Below, piece by piece: positions 1 to 15,754 of a stretch of DNA of 64,000 nt (position 1 is its first letter; each line of letters opens with the position of its first letter). Position numbers and translations under genes: made by a program. A model generated the notes under the pieces. It saw only the letters and a program-made list of their open reading frames with translations, searched no databases and was not told the origin of the DNA. The stretch is from Cephalopachus bancanus (Eukaryota; Chordata; Mammalia; Primates; Tarsiidae): assembly GCA_027257055.1 (NCBI GenBank), contig JAPVLO010000054.1, forward strand, positions 248,001 to 312,000, given 5' to 3'.

Positions 1-1320
1 GGGAGGTTGTGTGATGTCACAAAGTCCTCCATTTCATCTAGGTTATCAAGTTTGTTTCCATATAGGTGTACATAGTAATCTCTGATAATCCTTTATATTT
101 CTTCGGGATCAGTTGTGATTTGATCTTTTGTATTTCTGATTGTTTTTATTTAGGTTTTTTCTCTCTTTTTCTTGGTCATTCTGGCTAGGGGCCCATCAAT
201 CTTGCTAATTCTTTCAACGAACCAGCTTTTTGTTTTGTTGATGTTTTCTATGATATTTTTGTCTTCCATGTCCCATATTTGGGTTCTTATTTTTGTGATT
301 TTGATCCTTCTTCAAAATTTCGGGTTTTGGTGGTCTTCTCTTTCTAGCTCCCTTAGGTGATTTGTTAGGCTCTCCACTTGTAATCTTTCCATTTTCTTGA
401 TGTGTGCTTGTAGAGATATAAATTCCCCGCCGAGAACTGATTTCATGGCACCCCAGCAGTTTTGGTAGGATGTTTCTTCATTTTCATTTGTTTCTAGGAA
501 TCTTTCAATTTATTCTCTTATTTCAGTGTTGACCCAGTCGTTGTTCAGCATCATGCTGTTTAGTGTCCATGTCTTTGTGGGTTTTGGGGAAATGTTGTTG
601 GTTTTGATATTTATTTTTATTCCACTGTGATCTGAGAATGTCCATGGCAAGATTTCAATCTTATGGAATTTGTTTATGCTTGATTTATGTCCAAGGATAT
701 GATCAATCTTGGAGTATGTTCCATGTGGTGATGAGTAGAATGTGCATTTTGTGGTTGTTGGGTGCAATAATCTGTAGGTATCTTAGTAAAGTCCATTTGG
801 TCAAGTGTCAAATTTAGGTTCTGGATCTCCTTGTTGATTTTTTGCCTTGATGATCTATCTATGGTTGTCAGTAGGATATTCAAGTCCCCTGCTATAATAG
901 TGTTATAGTGAATATCTTTTTCTAGTTTATTTAGTACTTGCTTTATAAATGCTGGTGCTGCTGTGTTGGGTGCATATATTTTTAGGATGGATATTTCTTG
1001 TTAATGGATTGAACCTTTGATCATTATGTGTATCCTTTTGTATCTTTTTAAATTTTTGATAGCTTAAAGGTTGTTTTGTCTGATATTAAGATTGCAACTG
1101 TTGCCTTCTTTTGTGATCCATTTGCCTGGAATCTCGTTTTCCTTCCTTTAACTTTGAGTCTGTGTGCAGCCCTTGTAGTGAGATTAGTTTCCTGGATGCA
1201 GCAAATAATTGGGTCATGGTTTCTTATTCAGTTCATCATTCTGTGTCTTTTCAGTGGTGTATTTAGTTCATTCACATTCGGGCTGATTATTGAAATGTGA
1301 TTGCTTATCCATGTCATGAG
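1..1320 (-). pseudogene. L1 ORF2 remnant (endonuclease and start of RT region)
   Basis: Minus-strand frames give the end of the endonuclease domain, including a YSKIDHI-like stretch and SDHSGIKI (the SDH motif of the APE-type nuclease) at about 610-720. The sequence then continues toward the spacer before reverse transcriptase. Several in-frame stops and frame changes are present, so no full protein is made. The RT catalytic region lies beyond the window. The start near 1320 is inferred from similarity to the N-terminus of the second L1 at 50.4-57.2 kb. Confidence 0.85.
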
Positions 1321-1489
1321 ATTCTTATAAAGTTTTTTCTTTGCTTGTTTTCTTTTGGCTTTGGGGTTAATGTATGCATTTGTTTACAAGTTTCTTGTTA
1401 CACTGTATTCTCTGTTGACTCTGTGCTCTGTTGTTCTCTTGGGAAGTGTGTGGTTATTCTTTTTTTCTTTATTCTTTGCTTAATACCTT

Positions 1490-2278
1490 TTTAAGTGTCT
1501 CCTGTAGAGCTGATCTGGAAGTTGCATAATCTCTCAGGGATTGGATGTCTGGGAAGAATTTCAGTTCTTCATGATTGATGAAACTGAGCTTGTCTGGATA
1601 GGAAATTCTTGGTTAAAAATGCTTTTCATTGAGGACTTTGAATATAGGGGTCCAGTCCCTTCTTGCTTGTAGTGTTTCTGTCCATAGGTCTGCTGCTATT
1701 CTGATTGGTTTTCCCTGGTAGGCAGTCTTGACCTTTCTTTCTTGTTGCCTTTAGTATTTTTTCTTTTGTGCCTACTTTGTGTAGGTAAATTACTAAGTGT
1801 CTATGGGTTGGTCTTCTCATTTGATATCTTGTTGGGTTCTCTGTATCTCTTGTGCTTGGCTAATCACATCTCTGGTGAGATGGTGAAAGTTTTCTTGGAT
1901 TGCCTCCTGAAATATTTGTTCCAAGTTGTTTTTGTTTTCTCTTTCTTCTTCTGGGATACCAATCAGGCATAAGTTCGGCCTCTTGGTATAATTGCACAAC
2001 TCTTGTAGGCTTTGTTCTTTCTTTCTGAGTTTTCTTTCTATGTTTTTTTACAGATGAGGTTGATTCCATGTTCTGATTTTCAAGTTCTGAGATTCTTTCT
2101 TCAGCTAGATTAATTCTGCTTTCCATGCTTGTCATCTTGTTATTTATTTCCTGGATGAAATTTTTTATTGTCAAAATCTCTGTTACAAGTTCATTCCTTG
2201 TTGCATCTTGTCTTTCTTGAGTCTTAGTCACTCTTTCCAACCATTCCCTAATCCCTGTTGTATTCTGGGGCTAGTCAT
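1490..2278 (-). pseudogene. L1 ORF1 remnant
   Basis: On the minus strand a possible ATG near 2276 starts a region with a predicted coiled coil (repeated E/N/M heptad-like residues, 2060-2230). It is followed by an RNA-binding-like central part and a C-terminal domain (1500-1820). Frame breaks occur near 2240 and 1860. In intact L1s this product is the RNA-binding trimer of the retrotransposition particle; here it is inactivated. Boundaries are approximate. Confidence 0.8.
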
Positions 2279-3198
2279 GGTGATTTCCATTGTTTGGGCA
2301 CCAAGGTCTGATTTCTCAGGAGTTTTGTCTTTGGTAGACTTGGAATTGCCTGAGCTCTTCCTTTGGCTTTTCCTCATCTGTGACAGATCTCTTGTTTTTT
2401 TCTTTAGTTCTGTTATTCAGCGTCAGTGGGAGAGGCTTTCTCTTCTGCTCAGTCCTCTATTCTTCCCTGATCCAGGCTCTGGATTTATTCCATTTTGAAA
2501 TAGGATGGTGGACGAGAAGCTTTGCTGTCTCTTGCCGTTTTTGAAATGTGAGTAAAGTGGGAGATGGGGTGCTAGGAGTCAGATACAACTTGCAAATTAA
2601 AATGTTCACTTATTTTGGTATGTGTTCCCTGAGATCCATCCACTCCCCACCACCACTCTATATGATGATGCAAAGCCGAAACCAACCCATGCTACAAAAC
2701 AATCTGGAATAACAACAAAGCAAAACAAAACAAATCACAACAACAACAACAACAAAACCCCAAGAAAACTGAACACACACACACATGCCTAATACAAAGT
2801 GAATAGAGAAGAATGACAAAAAGACCAAAGTGGGGGGGAATAAGATAAGAGACAAAGGAAAAAATAAATAAGGGGATTCAGTTGGAACCCTCACACATAT
2901 ATTGACACACCCCTTAAACTATAAAAAATGAATATTAAAAAACCCCAAGAAGAATAAAAGAGCAGAAACCAGCAACAAAATCAAAAGATGAACGCTCAAT
3001 TATTCACATACACACATAAACAGAGAATGACAAATAAAAGAAGAAAGAAATGGAAAAAAGAAAAAAAAATATGGTTGGGGATGCAGATCAAAGTCTCACA
3101 TACACATTCATGCACAAAGGAAAAATATTTTTAAAATAGATGAACTAACAGAAAATTTTTAAAATAAAAAATAATTGAAAATTTAAAGAACAAAACAG

Positions 3199-3200
<2 letters not shown>

Positions 3201-3245
<45 letters not shown>
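3201..3245. repeat. (CA)n microsatellite
   Basis: About 22 uninterrupted CA dinucleotides lie inside the 5' UTR of the antisense L1. The purity suggests the tract is still length-polymorphic. Confidence 0.98.
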
Positions 3246-3247
<2 letters not shown>

Positions 3248-4017
3248 GTCCTCTTGTGGCAGGCTCTGTAATTGTTCCTCTAATCAGATCTTTCTCCTGC
3301 GGAGCCACCTCTTTCACTCTCTCCTCAAGGAAAAAGGCAGAGAAGGAGGAGGGGCAATGGAGGTAGGTGGGGCGGCACTCCTCCCTGCCCACTCTTGTAT
3401 GGTCAGGGAGATCTCTCATGGGGAGGTACAGGATAGTCTCTTCCCCAGGTCTGTACTCTCACAGGTTGCCCCAGCCAGGCCTATCCTGAAATTGGGTTCT
3501 CCCAATTTCAGATTTCCAGGCTCCATCTGGGTTCGTCTCTCTCAATCGTGGCCCAGCTGTGTGTGTATGACATTCAAAGGATTGTTGGGGAGAAACGGGT
3601 TTCGGTCAGCCCCAGACTCACCACTGATCACTATGGAGTTCTTCCTCGTCCTATTCTGGCCACACCCTTTGTCCCATGGCTGGATCAGTGTAGGGGGCGG
3701 GGCACCTGGAACTCAGTATTCCTCAGGTCCCTCTGAGATTTGCACTCTCAGGATATTTCCTCTGGACCACAATCCAGCCCTGAGTAATTGATCTGCCATT
3801 CACAGAGATTGGATCTCTGGACTCCATCTGCAGCCCCTTCCAGCACCTTGTTAGGTGCTGAAGCGGTGAGGCAAAACCTGGAGCAGTCTCTCTCCTACTT
3901 CAATGATGAGGGAATGCCTGGGGCACTAGTTTGTTCTTGCCACTTAGGCAACAAGTTGGAGGCTGTGTGACTTGCCTCCAGAGATTCTTGCAGCCTGACC
4001 TGTCAGCCGCCATCTTG

Positions 4018-4785
4018 ATTCATTTTATTTAAGTGGAAATCTGGGTGTAGGGAAGTGGTAGCAATGACAATGTAACTTAACATTCATTGTACACCTACTG
4101 TACAGAAGTTCTAAAGCTTCTAGAATTAATTTATCAGTAAAACATACACAAAAATAGTCTTAAAGAGAAAAACAGTATAAATAATTTTGTTTTCTTAAAA
4201 GTGAAGAATGACTTCAATCTCTTGTTACCATCATATAACAAATGTAAATACAGTATTTCAAGCATTTAAAAAATTCTCTGCAATAGGATTGTTCGAAGAA
4301 TCTATAAATCATTTACAAACATTGTGGTGCAATTTTTAAAACTATTTAATGTGTTAGCCTATACAGGACATATAAAAATAGGAAAAACACTCTCCTTACC
4401 ATTAAGGTTTTGATGATGGTCTAGTCTAGTATATATTTTCTAATCACACTCAACTCTTATATTTTCAATATAGTGAATGTAAATATTTATCAGCAATAGC
4501 TAGAAAAATGGTTGGATTGAGAGCATTCCAGATGAAGGGAATATCAGGAACAGGGACCAGCAGACAGTGACAGGAGTAGTGGTGAGCAAAACTGAGTTTC
4601 TAACTCAAGGAACACAGCCAAAAAGAGTGTGACCAATGTGTGATCCAATAATTGCAGCACATTTTGATAAGTTCCACGTTAAAGGCATGTCCATGCAAAT
4701 AGATTTAGGAAAGGACTTTACTGTATTTGTACACAAACTTTGCATTTTATCTTAACTGCTCTAATTCCTTTCTTTTAATTCAACT
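4018..4785. other. Intronic sequence, no feature seen
   Basis: AT-rich intron between the L1 5' end and the MER20-like element. No ORF, exon or recognisable repeat was found on either strand. Confidence 0.6.
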
Positions 4786-4982
4786 TAGAGCTTCTCAACT
4801 TTATCACTATTTGGGGCTGAATAACTTTTTGTTTGGGTGAGGCGCAGTTCTGCTCATCACTGAATGCTTCCAGCATCACTGGTCTCTACCCACTAAATCC
4901 AGTGGCACTACCTCCCCTCATCCTCACAGTTGTGACTACCAAAAATATGGAGTTGCAGAATTGATCACAGTAGAGAACACTG
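4786..4982 (-). mobile_element. MER20-like nonautonomous hAT element
   Basis: The segment follows the reverse complement of the MER20 pattern as I know it: TTCTCAAC start, TTTGGGGCTG, CATCACTGGTCTCTACCCAC, GTTGTGACTACCAAAAAT and AGAACACTG end. Flanking 8-mers ATTCAACT (4778-4785) and TTTTAACT (4983-4990) could be a decayed 8-bp target duplication, as expected for hAT elements. It is an old copy. The family name rests on remembered consensus, not a search. Confidence 0.72.
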
Positions 4983-7900
4983 TTTTAACTCCTTAGATTT
5001 TTGTTCAGTAAGGTTTTCCTTGAGAATCCAGTCATGTAGATAAAATATATAGATTCATCTTGAGAGTAGTAGGTGCTCCCCAAGAAGAGAAAACTAAAAG
5101 CATAGTATTGATTATTAAAAGTAATAGAAGGAAAAAAACTAAACTAAATTTGATCTTGAAAAACATAGAGTCAAATTGAAGTTAATGGTATTTTGAACAT
5201 CTTTTATTCTTCCGAACTCCTTCTACCATGTCTAAAATAGAACAGAAGTACCTTTTAAGGAGATGATTATATTGAGTCTTACTTTCTTTTCTGAGCTTGA
5301 CTGCTTAGAAGTTCTATTTTCTCTTTCTTTAAACTAATAAATCTCAGGAAGTTATCTCACATTTCCTCATCTTAGCGGTCACTTTTGGAACTTTTGGCTT
5401 AATAAAGCCAAAGGTACTGGCCAAATGAAAGGTCATTCCATACAAAATTGCAGAAAAAATATTAATAAAGACAAAAAATGAGGCACTGGTCCCCAAAGCT
5501 CACAAATATAATCTCTTAACCAAAACATTTGCCAAATAAATCTTCCCTAGTTTGTAATTTCCCTAATTCTTGTGGTTCTCCTTTCAATACATGAAATGTT
5601 TGGACGAACCAGAAGAGAGACAGAAGGAGGATATCAGGATATTAAGCACTGGTGCTGTTCCTCTCACAATATTTTCCTATTTTATCAATACTGCTCACTC
5701 TTTTTTGTCTTCTTTCCCCTTTGTTAGGTGTTTTATATCTACCTTAAGTTAAGGATGCAACACTGAAAAAATATCTTGCAAATACTCAGGGAGATCATTT
5801 TTTAAAAAAGGACTCCCTTAAAAATACTTAAATCAGAGTCGCTTCCAAGTTTCTGCCTTGAAATAATCAAAACCAAGATTTGGTGGAGGAATATGATATA
5901 GTTCTTAGTAGAAAAGTGTTTGAACTGAGGAAATGGATAGTGTCATGCAACATTGTATGTTAATAAATACAAAATATAAATGGGTTCATTTCTAGTGATT
6001 TAACTATAAGTATATGCTTGCTTTTTTCTTTTTACTGGCCAACATTTATTTTACATTTATTGATTAGACACACTGCAATTTCCTTGTAATTTTCTCATTG
6101 ACTTCTCAAGTGAATAGGAATAATCTGGTGTTTTTGACAAAAACTAGGACAATCCAGATACTGCCCCCCCAAGATATGATTCTTAAGCTTAGTGGAATAA
6201 AAATTAGGGTAATAAAAGCAGAAAAACAAACAAAGTTTGCTGAGTTATTTCATCTTCAGTTACCTGCAAGAAAATTGATCATCTTCAGCTGCCAACCCTC
6301 TGGAACTTCCTGGTTATTTTGTGATACAAAAAATGATTCTCTGTACTTCACTCCAGTTCAGTGAACCCACTTTTATTCTTCTGAGAGTTATTTTTTGTTC
6401 CAGTTAATTACAATCAGATGTTTACAACCAATGAAACCTATCTGATTAAGTTAATGTCAACTTTTATTTTTTCAATAAGAATTAAGATAATTAGCTAGAA
6501 TAATATGTGGGGGATGGGGGAATGAGAAAGGCTATTGGGGAAACTACCAACAAACAAATGCATTATAGTAGTAATAGATGTACACAATACAATTTCTATC
6601 TTTAAGAACTTTAATATCTAATAGAAATGAAACAGGTTTATAATTAAATACAGTGAAAAATAGATTGTGAAAAAGTGTTTTACAAAGAGAAACATTTTTA
6701 CTGTTTTACAGAGTTTCAAAGAAGGGATACCTAACACTTATCTAAAATTTTCAGGGAGAAGGAAAAGAAAAAATAAAGTTCAATAGTCTATTTATATTAT
6801 AGAAAATAAAAATGAATTAATTGTATTCTAAAATCTAAGTCACAAACAATAAAAACACCTGTTTCACAGTTTTATATTTATGTTTATTTGTTATTATAAA
6901 TAATCCCACATAACTAGATATATAGCAAATGCCATAAATTCCAAAATTCATGATGTAACATGAGTTTATAAATCACATTATAGTTGTTTCTCTTGTGCAA
7001 AACATGCAAGATTTTGGTTTTTTAAAATAAATTTAGAAAAATCTAAGCAATGTTTTTGGGTAGATAATGTTTAATCACACAGGCAAGATACCAAGACTTG
7101 AGTATATGGGCAGGTCAAGAGAAAAATGAAACAAAATATTTAATATGCACTTATTTACTTGCTTATGAAGCTGATATGTAGGATCAGTGACCGACCAGTT
7201 ATGAAGTTGGGGTTAAGAGGTACAGAAATAAATCATAACACATTTGCAAAATTGTTGTTTATTGCAAATTTTATTACATTGTATATGCTTCCCCCCATTT
7301 AATGAAGAATTACGTCACCAGTTAATATTTTTGAGACCCCTGTCATATTAAGAGTTCCAAAGAGGAACAGGATTTTTCAATTTATATATTGCTGAATATT
7401 AGACAGAAAGTAAGCTATTGGAAAGGTGATATCGTTTAGAATTACTCTTTTTTAAAATATTAGATTTAGAGCTGTTAGCTGTTTTGATTCCAGAGATAAA
7501 AAATGGACTGCTACAAAGACACACATGGGTTTCATTTTTGGATGAACTCTAATTGGTGATAGCTGACTAGGGTACAAACAAGAGCACATTCACTGTAGGA
7601 TAGAGAAGCATAATCTGCTATTAGTCCTACTTCCCTGCTGATACCTTTCTCTGTTGACCTAGTATATTTTTCCTCTTGATTGTAGATCTTCAGTTTAAGG
7701 AAGGTGGGAAAGATACAAATAAGAGGAAAATTAAATGATTTTAGCAGGATAGTGTCAAAACCTCGAGGTTAACCATTTTTTTCTTTCTGACCTATCCCCG
7801 AGCAAGCAAAAAACAGCCTATTTCTAAGTTCTTACTAAGACAAGGCAAGTTATTCATTCATTTATTCAACAACACAGATGTACTATATAACTGTAATGTG

Positions 7901-8453
7901 GTTTGTGCTTGTAGGCTAGTGATAATTAGTTAAAGTTGGAGACGGGGTATTAAGTGCACCACTTGGTATTAAAACACCAAAATGAGGGCATTCTTGATAA
8001 ATAGCATGTAGATCGATTGTCGTATATTTGCTCATAAACAAAATGCATAATAAAAGTTAACATTACATTCGATATTTATTTGAATCTATCTTTACAGATG
8101 AAAAACCACTAATTTCCAATTTTATTTGATTTACAAGTTATTTTATACATTAAATTCCTTTTAAAAGGTTATTATTGGACTAGTGACAAGTGTAACAGTT
8201 GTCAGTAAAGGTGTAATGATTTTAGGAAAGTTCTAGCATGTGATAATAACATGCATTCTTTATGGTTTATTTATTGTGATTTAAATTGCAAAGTGCAGCA
8301 TTTGAGTTGTATGATAATAGTACAGCTACAGTTTTTCAATAATGTTATACTCTAACATTGATAGTCACCAATGCATGATAAAAATTTTTTTCCATTTGTG
8401 AAAATAAACACCTCACTCAGTCATTTTTACTTTCAGTCTCAACATCAAAATGT
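4983..8453. other. Intronic sequence, no feature supported
   Basis: 3.5 kb of AT-rich intron. Short open frames (for example 6098-6364 +) have no recognisable domain and no splice or conservation support. Old repeats too decayed to name may be present. Confidence 0.55.
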
Positions 8454-8467
8454 TATAGTACACTTTG

Positions 8468-8759
8468 GTTTTTTTTGAGTTGGAGTCTCACTGTCACCCA
8501 GACTGGAGTGCAGTGGCCGCCGCTCCCGGCCACCGCAGCCTCGACCTCCTGGGCTCCGGCCATCCTTCCACCTCAGCCTTCCAAGTAGCTGGAACTACAA
8601 GCATGCGCTACCATGCCCGGCTAATTTTTTAAAAATTTATTGTAGAGATGAGGTCTCGCCAAGTTGCCCAGCCGGGTCTCGAACCCACGGGCTCAGGCAG
8701 TCCACTCACCTCAGCCTCCCAAGGCACAGGATTACAGACTGAGCCACCAAGCCCAGCAC
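8468..8759 (-). mobile_element. Lineage-specific dimeric Alu
   Basis: A full-length copy in reverse orientation: T-run, GAGTTGGAGTCTCAC, right arm, linker and left arm ending near GCCACCAAGCCC. A perfect 14-bp target duplication TATAGTACACTTTG flanks it at 8454-8467 and 8760-8773. The left arm has the long form (CCAAGTTG present). It lies about 450 bp upstream of a PCDH15 exon. Confidence 0.96.
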
Positions 8760-9170
8760 TATAGTACACTTTGAAGTTAAAGAAATATCATCACTGAGTT
8801 TATACTTAAAGTAAAAATACATATATTATTTTATTTTATAAGGAGTTTATGTGTTTGTGTCACTTTGATGTTAACTGTTAATGTGTGCGAAGTGTTTGTG
8901 AACATGAACTGCTATTTTTTTCATTAAAATTAGCAGAACACAAAATGTTAGTGCCAAATTAAATTAAGCGAAATGACTTACCACAACAATATCATTAAAA
9001 GAAATAGCAGCAATTTAACATTATTACAACAGAAGCATTATTACAATGTCTTCTGACTTTTGGTAATTGAGCATGCCATCTAGGAATGACTTTCTGATTT
9101 AAGTTTTCTTCTTTGTTTCAAAAAGTACAATAAGTATTTACTTCAGTGCATTTTTTTCCCTGATGAATAA

Positions 9171-11792
<2,622 letters not shown>

Positions 11793-11839
11793 AGAGAGCG
11801 AGAGAGCGAGAGCGAGAGAGAGAGAGAGAGAGAGAGAGG
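11793..11839. repeat. (GA)n microsatellite with GAGC interruptions
   Basis: GAGAGCGAGAGAGCGAGAGC passes into uninterrupted GA repeats, ending GAGAGG. Simple-sequence purine tract. Confidence 0.97.
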
Positions 11840-12817
11840 AAGTTTAATAATGATGAAACAAGTTATGCTGTAATAATCAATTCAACAAGAGAGCAAAATT
11901 GTGGATTCAAATGAAGGAAACATTTCAGTGGCTGAAAGAACATACAAGGATTCCTGAAAGATGAAGAATTTAAGAAGGGCCCTGAAGAATTGTTAGACTT
12001 TTTCAAAGTGAAACTTATACGAGGAAGACAATCTAAGTAGAGGAAACAAAGTGAACTAGAACGTGGGAGAAACAAAGTGCAGAGGATATTTGTGGAACAG
12101 TGATAAGAGACAGGGGTCTTAGGAGGTAATGGGAGTAATAAATCCTCAGCGGTTAACATTTTCAATTGCTGCCTTGAGCGTGGAAGCCTCATCTCCTTTC
12201 CAGAATTTAATCAGAGTGAGAGTGAGTTAAGCAGTTCTTTTCAATTTATACTTAGAAGAACAAAACTATTAATGGAAGTAGCACTAAATAATGGTCCTTG
12301 AAGGAAAGATGATGTAAAAAATGGGGAAGGATCCCATGATTGTGAAAGAGGTTTTTATACAATTGCCGTACATTAGGATAATGTTACTTTTTATCTACCA
12401 TGCATGTAAGGTTTTTTTTAAGTCTACCATGCAATGAAGAATGATAAAAGTTAAATTTCAAGTATTAGCTTCATTTAAGAAAGGAAAGAGGAAATATTGC
12501 ATAGAATAGGGATATAGAAAGACTAGACTTTAAAATACAATGAAGAAAGTTAAACTAGCTTAAATATGAATTATAAATTTAGGCATCATTGAAAAATATG
12601 CTATAGGCAAGGTAACACATTTAGAGCATTGTTGAAATAAAGTGTTCTTAATATAAGTGATAGCATAATAAAGACAATTGCATATCTGCTCTAAAGTGGC
12701 ATATCTAATATACTTAAGGACTTGTTACAAGTTCATTTTTTAAGAAAATATATACTGTGTTTCTACTGCACGCTGAAAATACCATGGCCAGCAAAATAAA
12801 CTATCTTTCTACACTTT
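11840..12817. other. Intronic sequence, no feature seen
   Basis: A minus-strand open frame at 11863-12192 has no recognisable domain and looks like chance in low-complexity purine-rich DNA. Nothing else is supported. Confidence 0.5.
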
Positions 12818-12947
12818 TTTGAGTTAGAGTCTCACTCTGTCACCCAGGCTGGAGTTCAGTGGCACACTCATGGTCACTGCAGCCTCGACCTGCTGGACTC
12901 AGGCAATCCTTCTGCCTCAGTCTTCCGAGTAACTGGAATTACAGGCT
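12818..12947 (-). mobile_element. Alu right-arm monomer
   Basis: Reverse-orientation T-run, GAGTTAGAGTCTCACTCTGT, CACCCAGGCTGGAG and TCACTGCAGCCTCGACC, to AGTAACTGGAATTACAGGC. The left arm is absent. CACCCAGGCTGG is the older Alu state, so this is either a truncated old Alu or a free monomer. Confidence 0.85.
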
Positions 12948-13484
12948 GTCTTTTTACTTTTAAAGAGGTAATATTCTTGTAAGCTAGACTCCCCCCAAAA
13001 TAGTATATAAATAAACATGTAAGTTATAGTTAAGTCTGTATGGACAAAATGCCTAATGTAGTTTCAGGTCAGGTTTAGTCTATACTGAGTGGAAATTAAT
13101 ATAATTGTCTAAAATTTAGATGAGGGCGAGTTTCAAATTACTTTATATATAACATGGGGATAATTTAGATGAAGTGTCTCTGACTTTTAGGGTCTCACAT
13201 TGTTTGATTGTAGTAGACACCATTAGGTGACATTTTCTCCTTTCTCATATATAAGTTCAGTTTTATTCAGGTATCTATTATTATTGGGGATCACATGCAT
13301 TAGAGGAGGTAAAACCTCTTCAAAGGTGGTGAGAAATGATGGGCCTGGGGCCCGAGCCTTTCATCCTTGTCATGTTTTCCTTGCAAATGCTTGGCTTGGA
13401 CATGGATTCATGTGATTCATTTTTGAGCATTTTTGATAAGGTAAATCTCTTGAGAATTTTCTAGAACAAAGACTTCATAAAATT

Positions 13485-13670
13485 TTATTTTAGATTTTTG
13501 GGGCAGGAGTAGGGACTTACTACATAAGTAGGAGCATGCAGGTGAAATTTGCTTTTAACTGGTCCTCTTCTCCTCTTGATAGTGGACCAGGTACCCAATG
13601 TGTTGCCACTTGTCCCTCTCCTTTCTCCCCTAGCGGTGTCCAACATCTGTTGATCCCACCATTAGAAAAG
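13485..13670 (-). mobile_element. Possible L1 3'-end fragment
   Basis: TTTTATTTTAGATTTTTGGGG, then GTACCCAATGTG and a pyrimidine-rich CCCTCTCCTTTCTCCCC, follow the order seen in the reverse complement of primate L1 3' ends. The copy is decayed and the assignment rests on layout only. Confidence 0.45.
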
Positions 13671-13969
13671 ACGTGTAGAATTTGATTTTTACCATAATAA
13701 ATTGAATGCTCATGTCACATTCAAGTAATTCTAGAACTGTATCAAAAGGACACAGAACAAAATGATTAATCTGGGAAGATCTGCATTTACCATGGTTTAT
13801 TGCTGATATCTATGTCACAACTGATTCCACCATGTTGATTTCTTCTGGTGATGAGTAATCAGTCAGCATACTTGCAAGGAGTGTGGGAAGAAAATCCAAT
13901 AGAAATTTTACTCTTCAGCCTTTAATCCATCCAGTTAACATCCACAAAAAATATCACCCTTGGTATATA

Positions 13970-14505
13970 CTTAAAATAGTTGAAAAACACTCACTTGAAC
14001 AGATTTTGTATACCTATGTCCATAGCAATGTTATGTGCAATAGTTAAAAAGTAGAAACAACACATAAATCCACCTATAGATAAATGGATAAGCAAAATGT
14101 ATTTACACATACCACGAAATATTATTTAGCTCAAAAAGTAAGGAAGTTTTGACACATGTTGCAGCATGTGTGAACATTAATGACATTATAGTTAGTGAAA
14201 TAACCCAGCCACAGATGGACAGATATTGTATCATTCCACTTATATGAGGTACCTGGATAATCAAATTCATAGAGGCATAAAGTAGAATGGTGATTGCTGG
14301 AGGGTATGGAGTGGGAGAAGGAAAATGGGGAGTGATTATTTAATGAATATGGAGTTGTAGTTTGGGAAAGTGAAAAAGTTCTGGCCTTGAATGGCAGTGA
14401 TATCTGCAGAACAATACAAATGCACTTAATGTCACTGAACTTTGCACTTAAAAGTGGTTAAGAAGGTGAGTTCTATTTTGTGTCTGTTTTACCATAGTAA
14501 AGACA
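13970..14505 (+). mobile_element. Old L1 (L1M-type) 3' end
   Basis: Segments such as ATCCACCTATAGATAAATGG, GTATCATTCCACTTATATGA, GTAGAATGGTGATTGCTGG and ACTGAACTTTGCACTTAAAA are in the order of the 3' end of ancient mammalian L1M elements. The copy is 5'-truncated and heavily mutated. Confidence 0.75.
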
Positions 14506-15088
14506 AATCCTTAAGCAGAGAGGCATCATCATGTTGATAGAATATGAAAAATATTTTTCCCCAGCTGTTAATTGATATCCATTCCTCTTAGGTTGATAAG
14601 AATGTAAAGCTTATGTTCAAATTCAAAAACTGAGATTATATTAGTTCATTTATTTTTCTTGATTGTTTAACTATGTTTTGAAACATTTTATTCTGCAATT
14701 CACATTCAGTGGTTTTAGTTAGATCTACCTTATAAAATTAGATCAACTTTAGTTTGGGGTCTTTTCTTGTAACCTCTATTACATTGCTTCCCAGGAGAAG
14801 GGAGAAATAGAATCTGGGCAGAAAATAACAGAACATATTAAGTTTCTATGAAAAATTAGGTGATAATTAACATGACAACGAATTCCTTTTCAAATTGAGA
14901 CGGTCTCTGTGAATTGTGACATACACTGTCACAAGATCTGATTTTAGAAATACCTTTCAAATTGTTAACAAAATTCTCTAGTTTATTTCATATTGTTAAC
15001 AAAATTTTCTAGTTTATTTCATATTGTTTTTAACAAAATTCTCTATTTCATATTGTGTTATTTAATGCAAATAAAAAGGGGAGGTTAC
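14506..15088. other. Intronic sequence with a short direct repeat
   Basis: AT-rich intron. The phrase AAATTGTTAACAAAATTCTC and close copies of its core, TTCTAGTTTATTTCATATTG, repeat about three times between 14957 and 15058 as a short imperfect tandem array. No gene is seen. Confidence 0.55.
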
Positions 15089-15366
15089 GCCGGGCTCGGT
15101 GGCTCAGCCTGTAATCCCGCGCCTTTGGGAGGCTGAGGTGAGTGGATTGCCTGAGCCCGCGGGTTCGAGACCCGCCCGGGCAACTTGGCGAGACCTCATC
15201 TCTACAATAAATAAAAAAATTAGCCGGACATGGTAGCGCGCGCCTGTAGTTCTGGCTACTTGGAAGGCTGAGATGGAAGGATCGCCAGAACCCAGCAGGT
15301 CGAGGATGCGGTGACCGGGTGCGGCCACTGCACTCCAGTCTGGACGACAGAGTGAGACTCCAACTC

Positions 15367-15398
<32 letters not shown>
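15089..15398 (+). mobile_element. Lineage-specific dimeric Alu
   Basis: Starts GCCGGGCTCGGTGGCTCAGC and carries box B GGTTCGAGACC, the linker ACAATAAATAAAAAA and a right arm ending GAGACTCCAACTC. The A-rich tail has grown into (GAAAA)n. It has the long left-arm form (AACTTGGCGAGACC). I do not see a convincing target duplication. Same orientation as PCDH15. Confidence 0.96.
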
Positions 15399-15399
<1 letters not shown>

Positions 15400-15754
15400 C
15401 CACAGTCACTGTCAGAGGATACAAATGTCCTTAGTGGCAAAATATATATATATATAGAAATGTAAAGATTAGCAATGCAGAGAGTAATACAATTTGTTTC
15501 TAGAAAGAGATAGGGCGTCTCAAGGCTCCTGGTCTCTTGCCTCCTCAAATGGTTCTGGTTTTGATGCAAAGCAACTCCAGCACATTCCTAAGGGTTTAGT
15601 GCGTTTCCCTGGAGCAGCATCACTTCAACTTACAGCAAATACTGCATCATGTGAGCAATAAGAAGCCTTCCCAAAATGTACAGCTAGTCAGTAGTGAAGC
15701 CCACATTCACAGCAGGCATTCTGGTTCCCAGGCCATGCTTGACTACCTTCTAGG

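Larger units (their letters stand above)
1..4017 (-). mobile_element. LINE-1, 5' part including 5' end (antisense), cut by window start
   Basis: Read on the minus strand this runs from an L1 5' end (the complement of CCGCCATCTTG near 4010, i.e. the CAAGATGGCGG start typical of L1) through a 5' UTR of about 1.7 kb, an ORF1 region and roughly the first 420 codons of ORF2, where the window stops. Minus-strand translations show L1 endonuclease-like segments (510-883) and an ORF1 coiled-coil/RNA-binding region (1626-2240), all broken by stops and frameshifts. The 5' UTR contains an A-rich tract and a CA microsatellite. The target duplication cannot be tested because the 3' end is outside the window. 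It is antisense to PCDH15. Confidence 0.93.

Noticed and set aside
3357..3791. 144-codon plus-strand open frame
   Set aside because: It falls in the 5' UTR of the antisense L1 on the opposite strand and has no domain.
7850..7920. ATTCATTTATTCAACAA-type phrase as an L2 or MIR repeat
   Set aside because: Too short and generic to assign.
11863..12192. 109-codon minus-strand open frame
   Set aside because: Purine/pyrimidine-biased sequence, no domain, no splice or promoter context; expected by chance.
15089..15200. tRNA gene suggested by a box-B-like GGTTCGAGACC
   Set aside because: It lies in the left arm of a dimeric Alu, repeated in every copy, with no cloverleaf.
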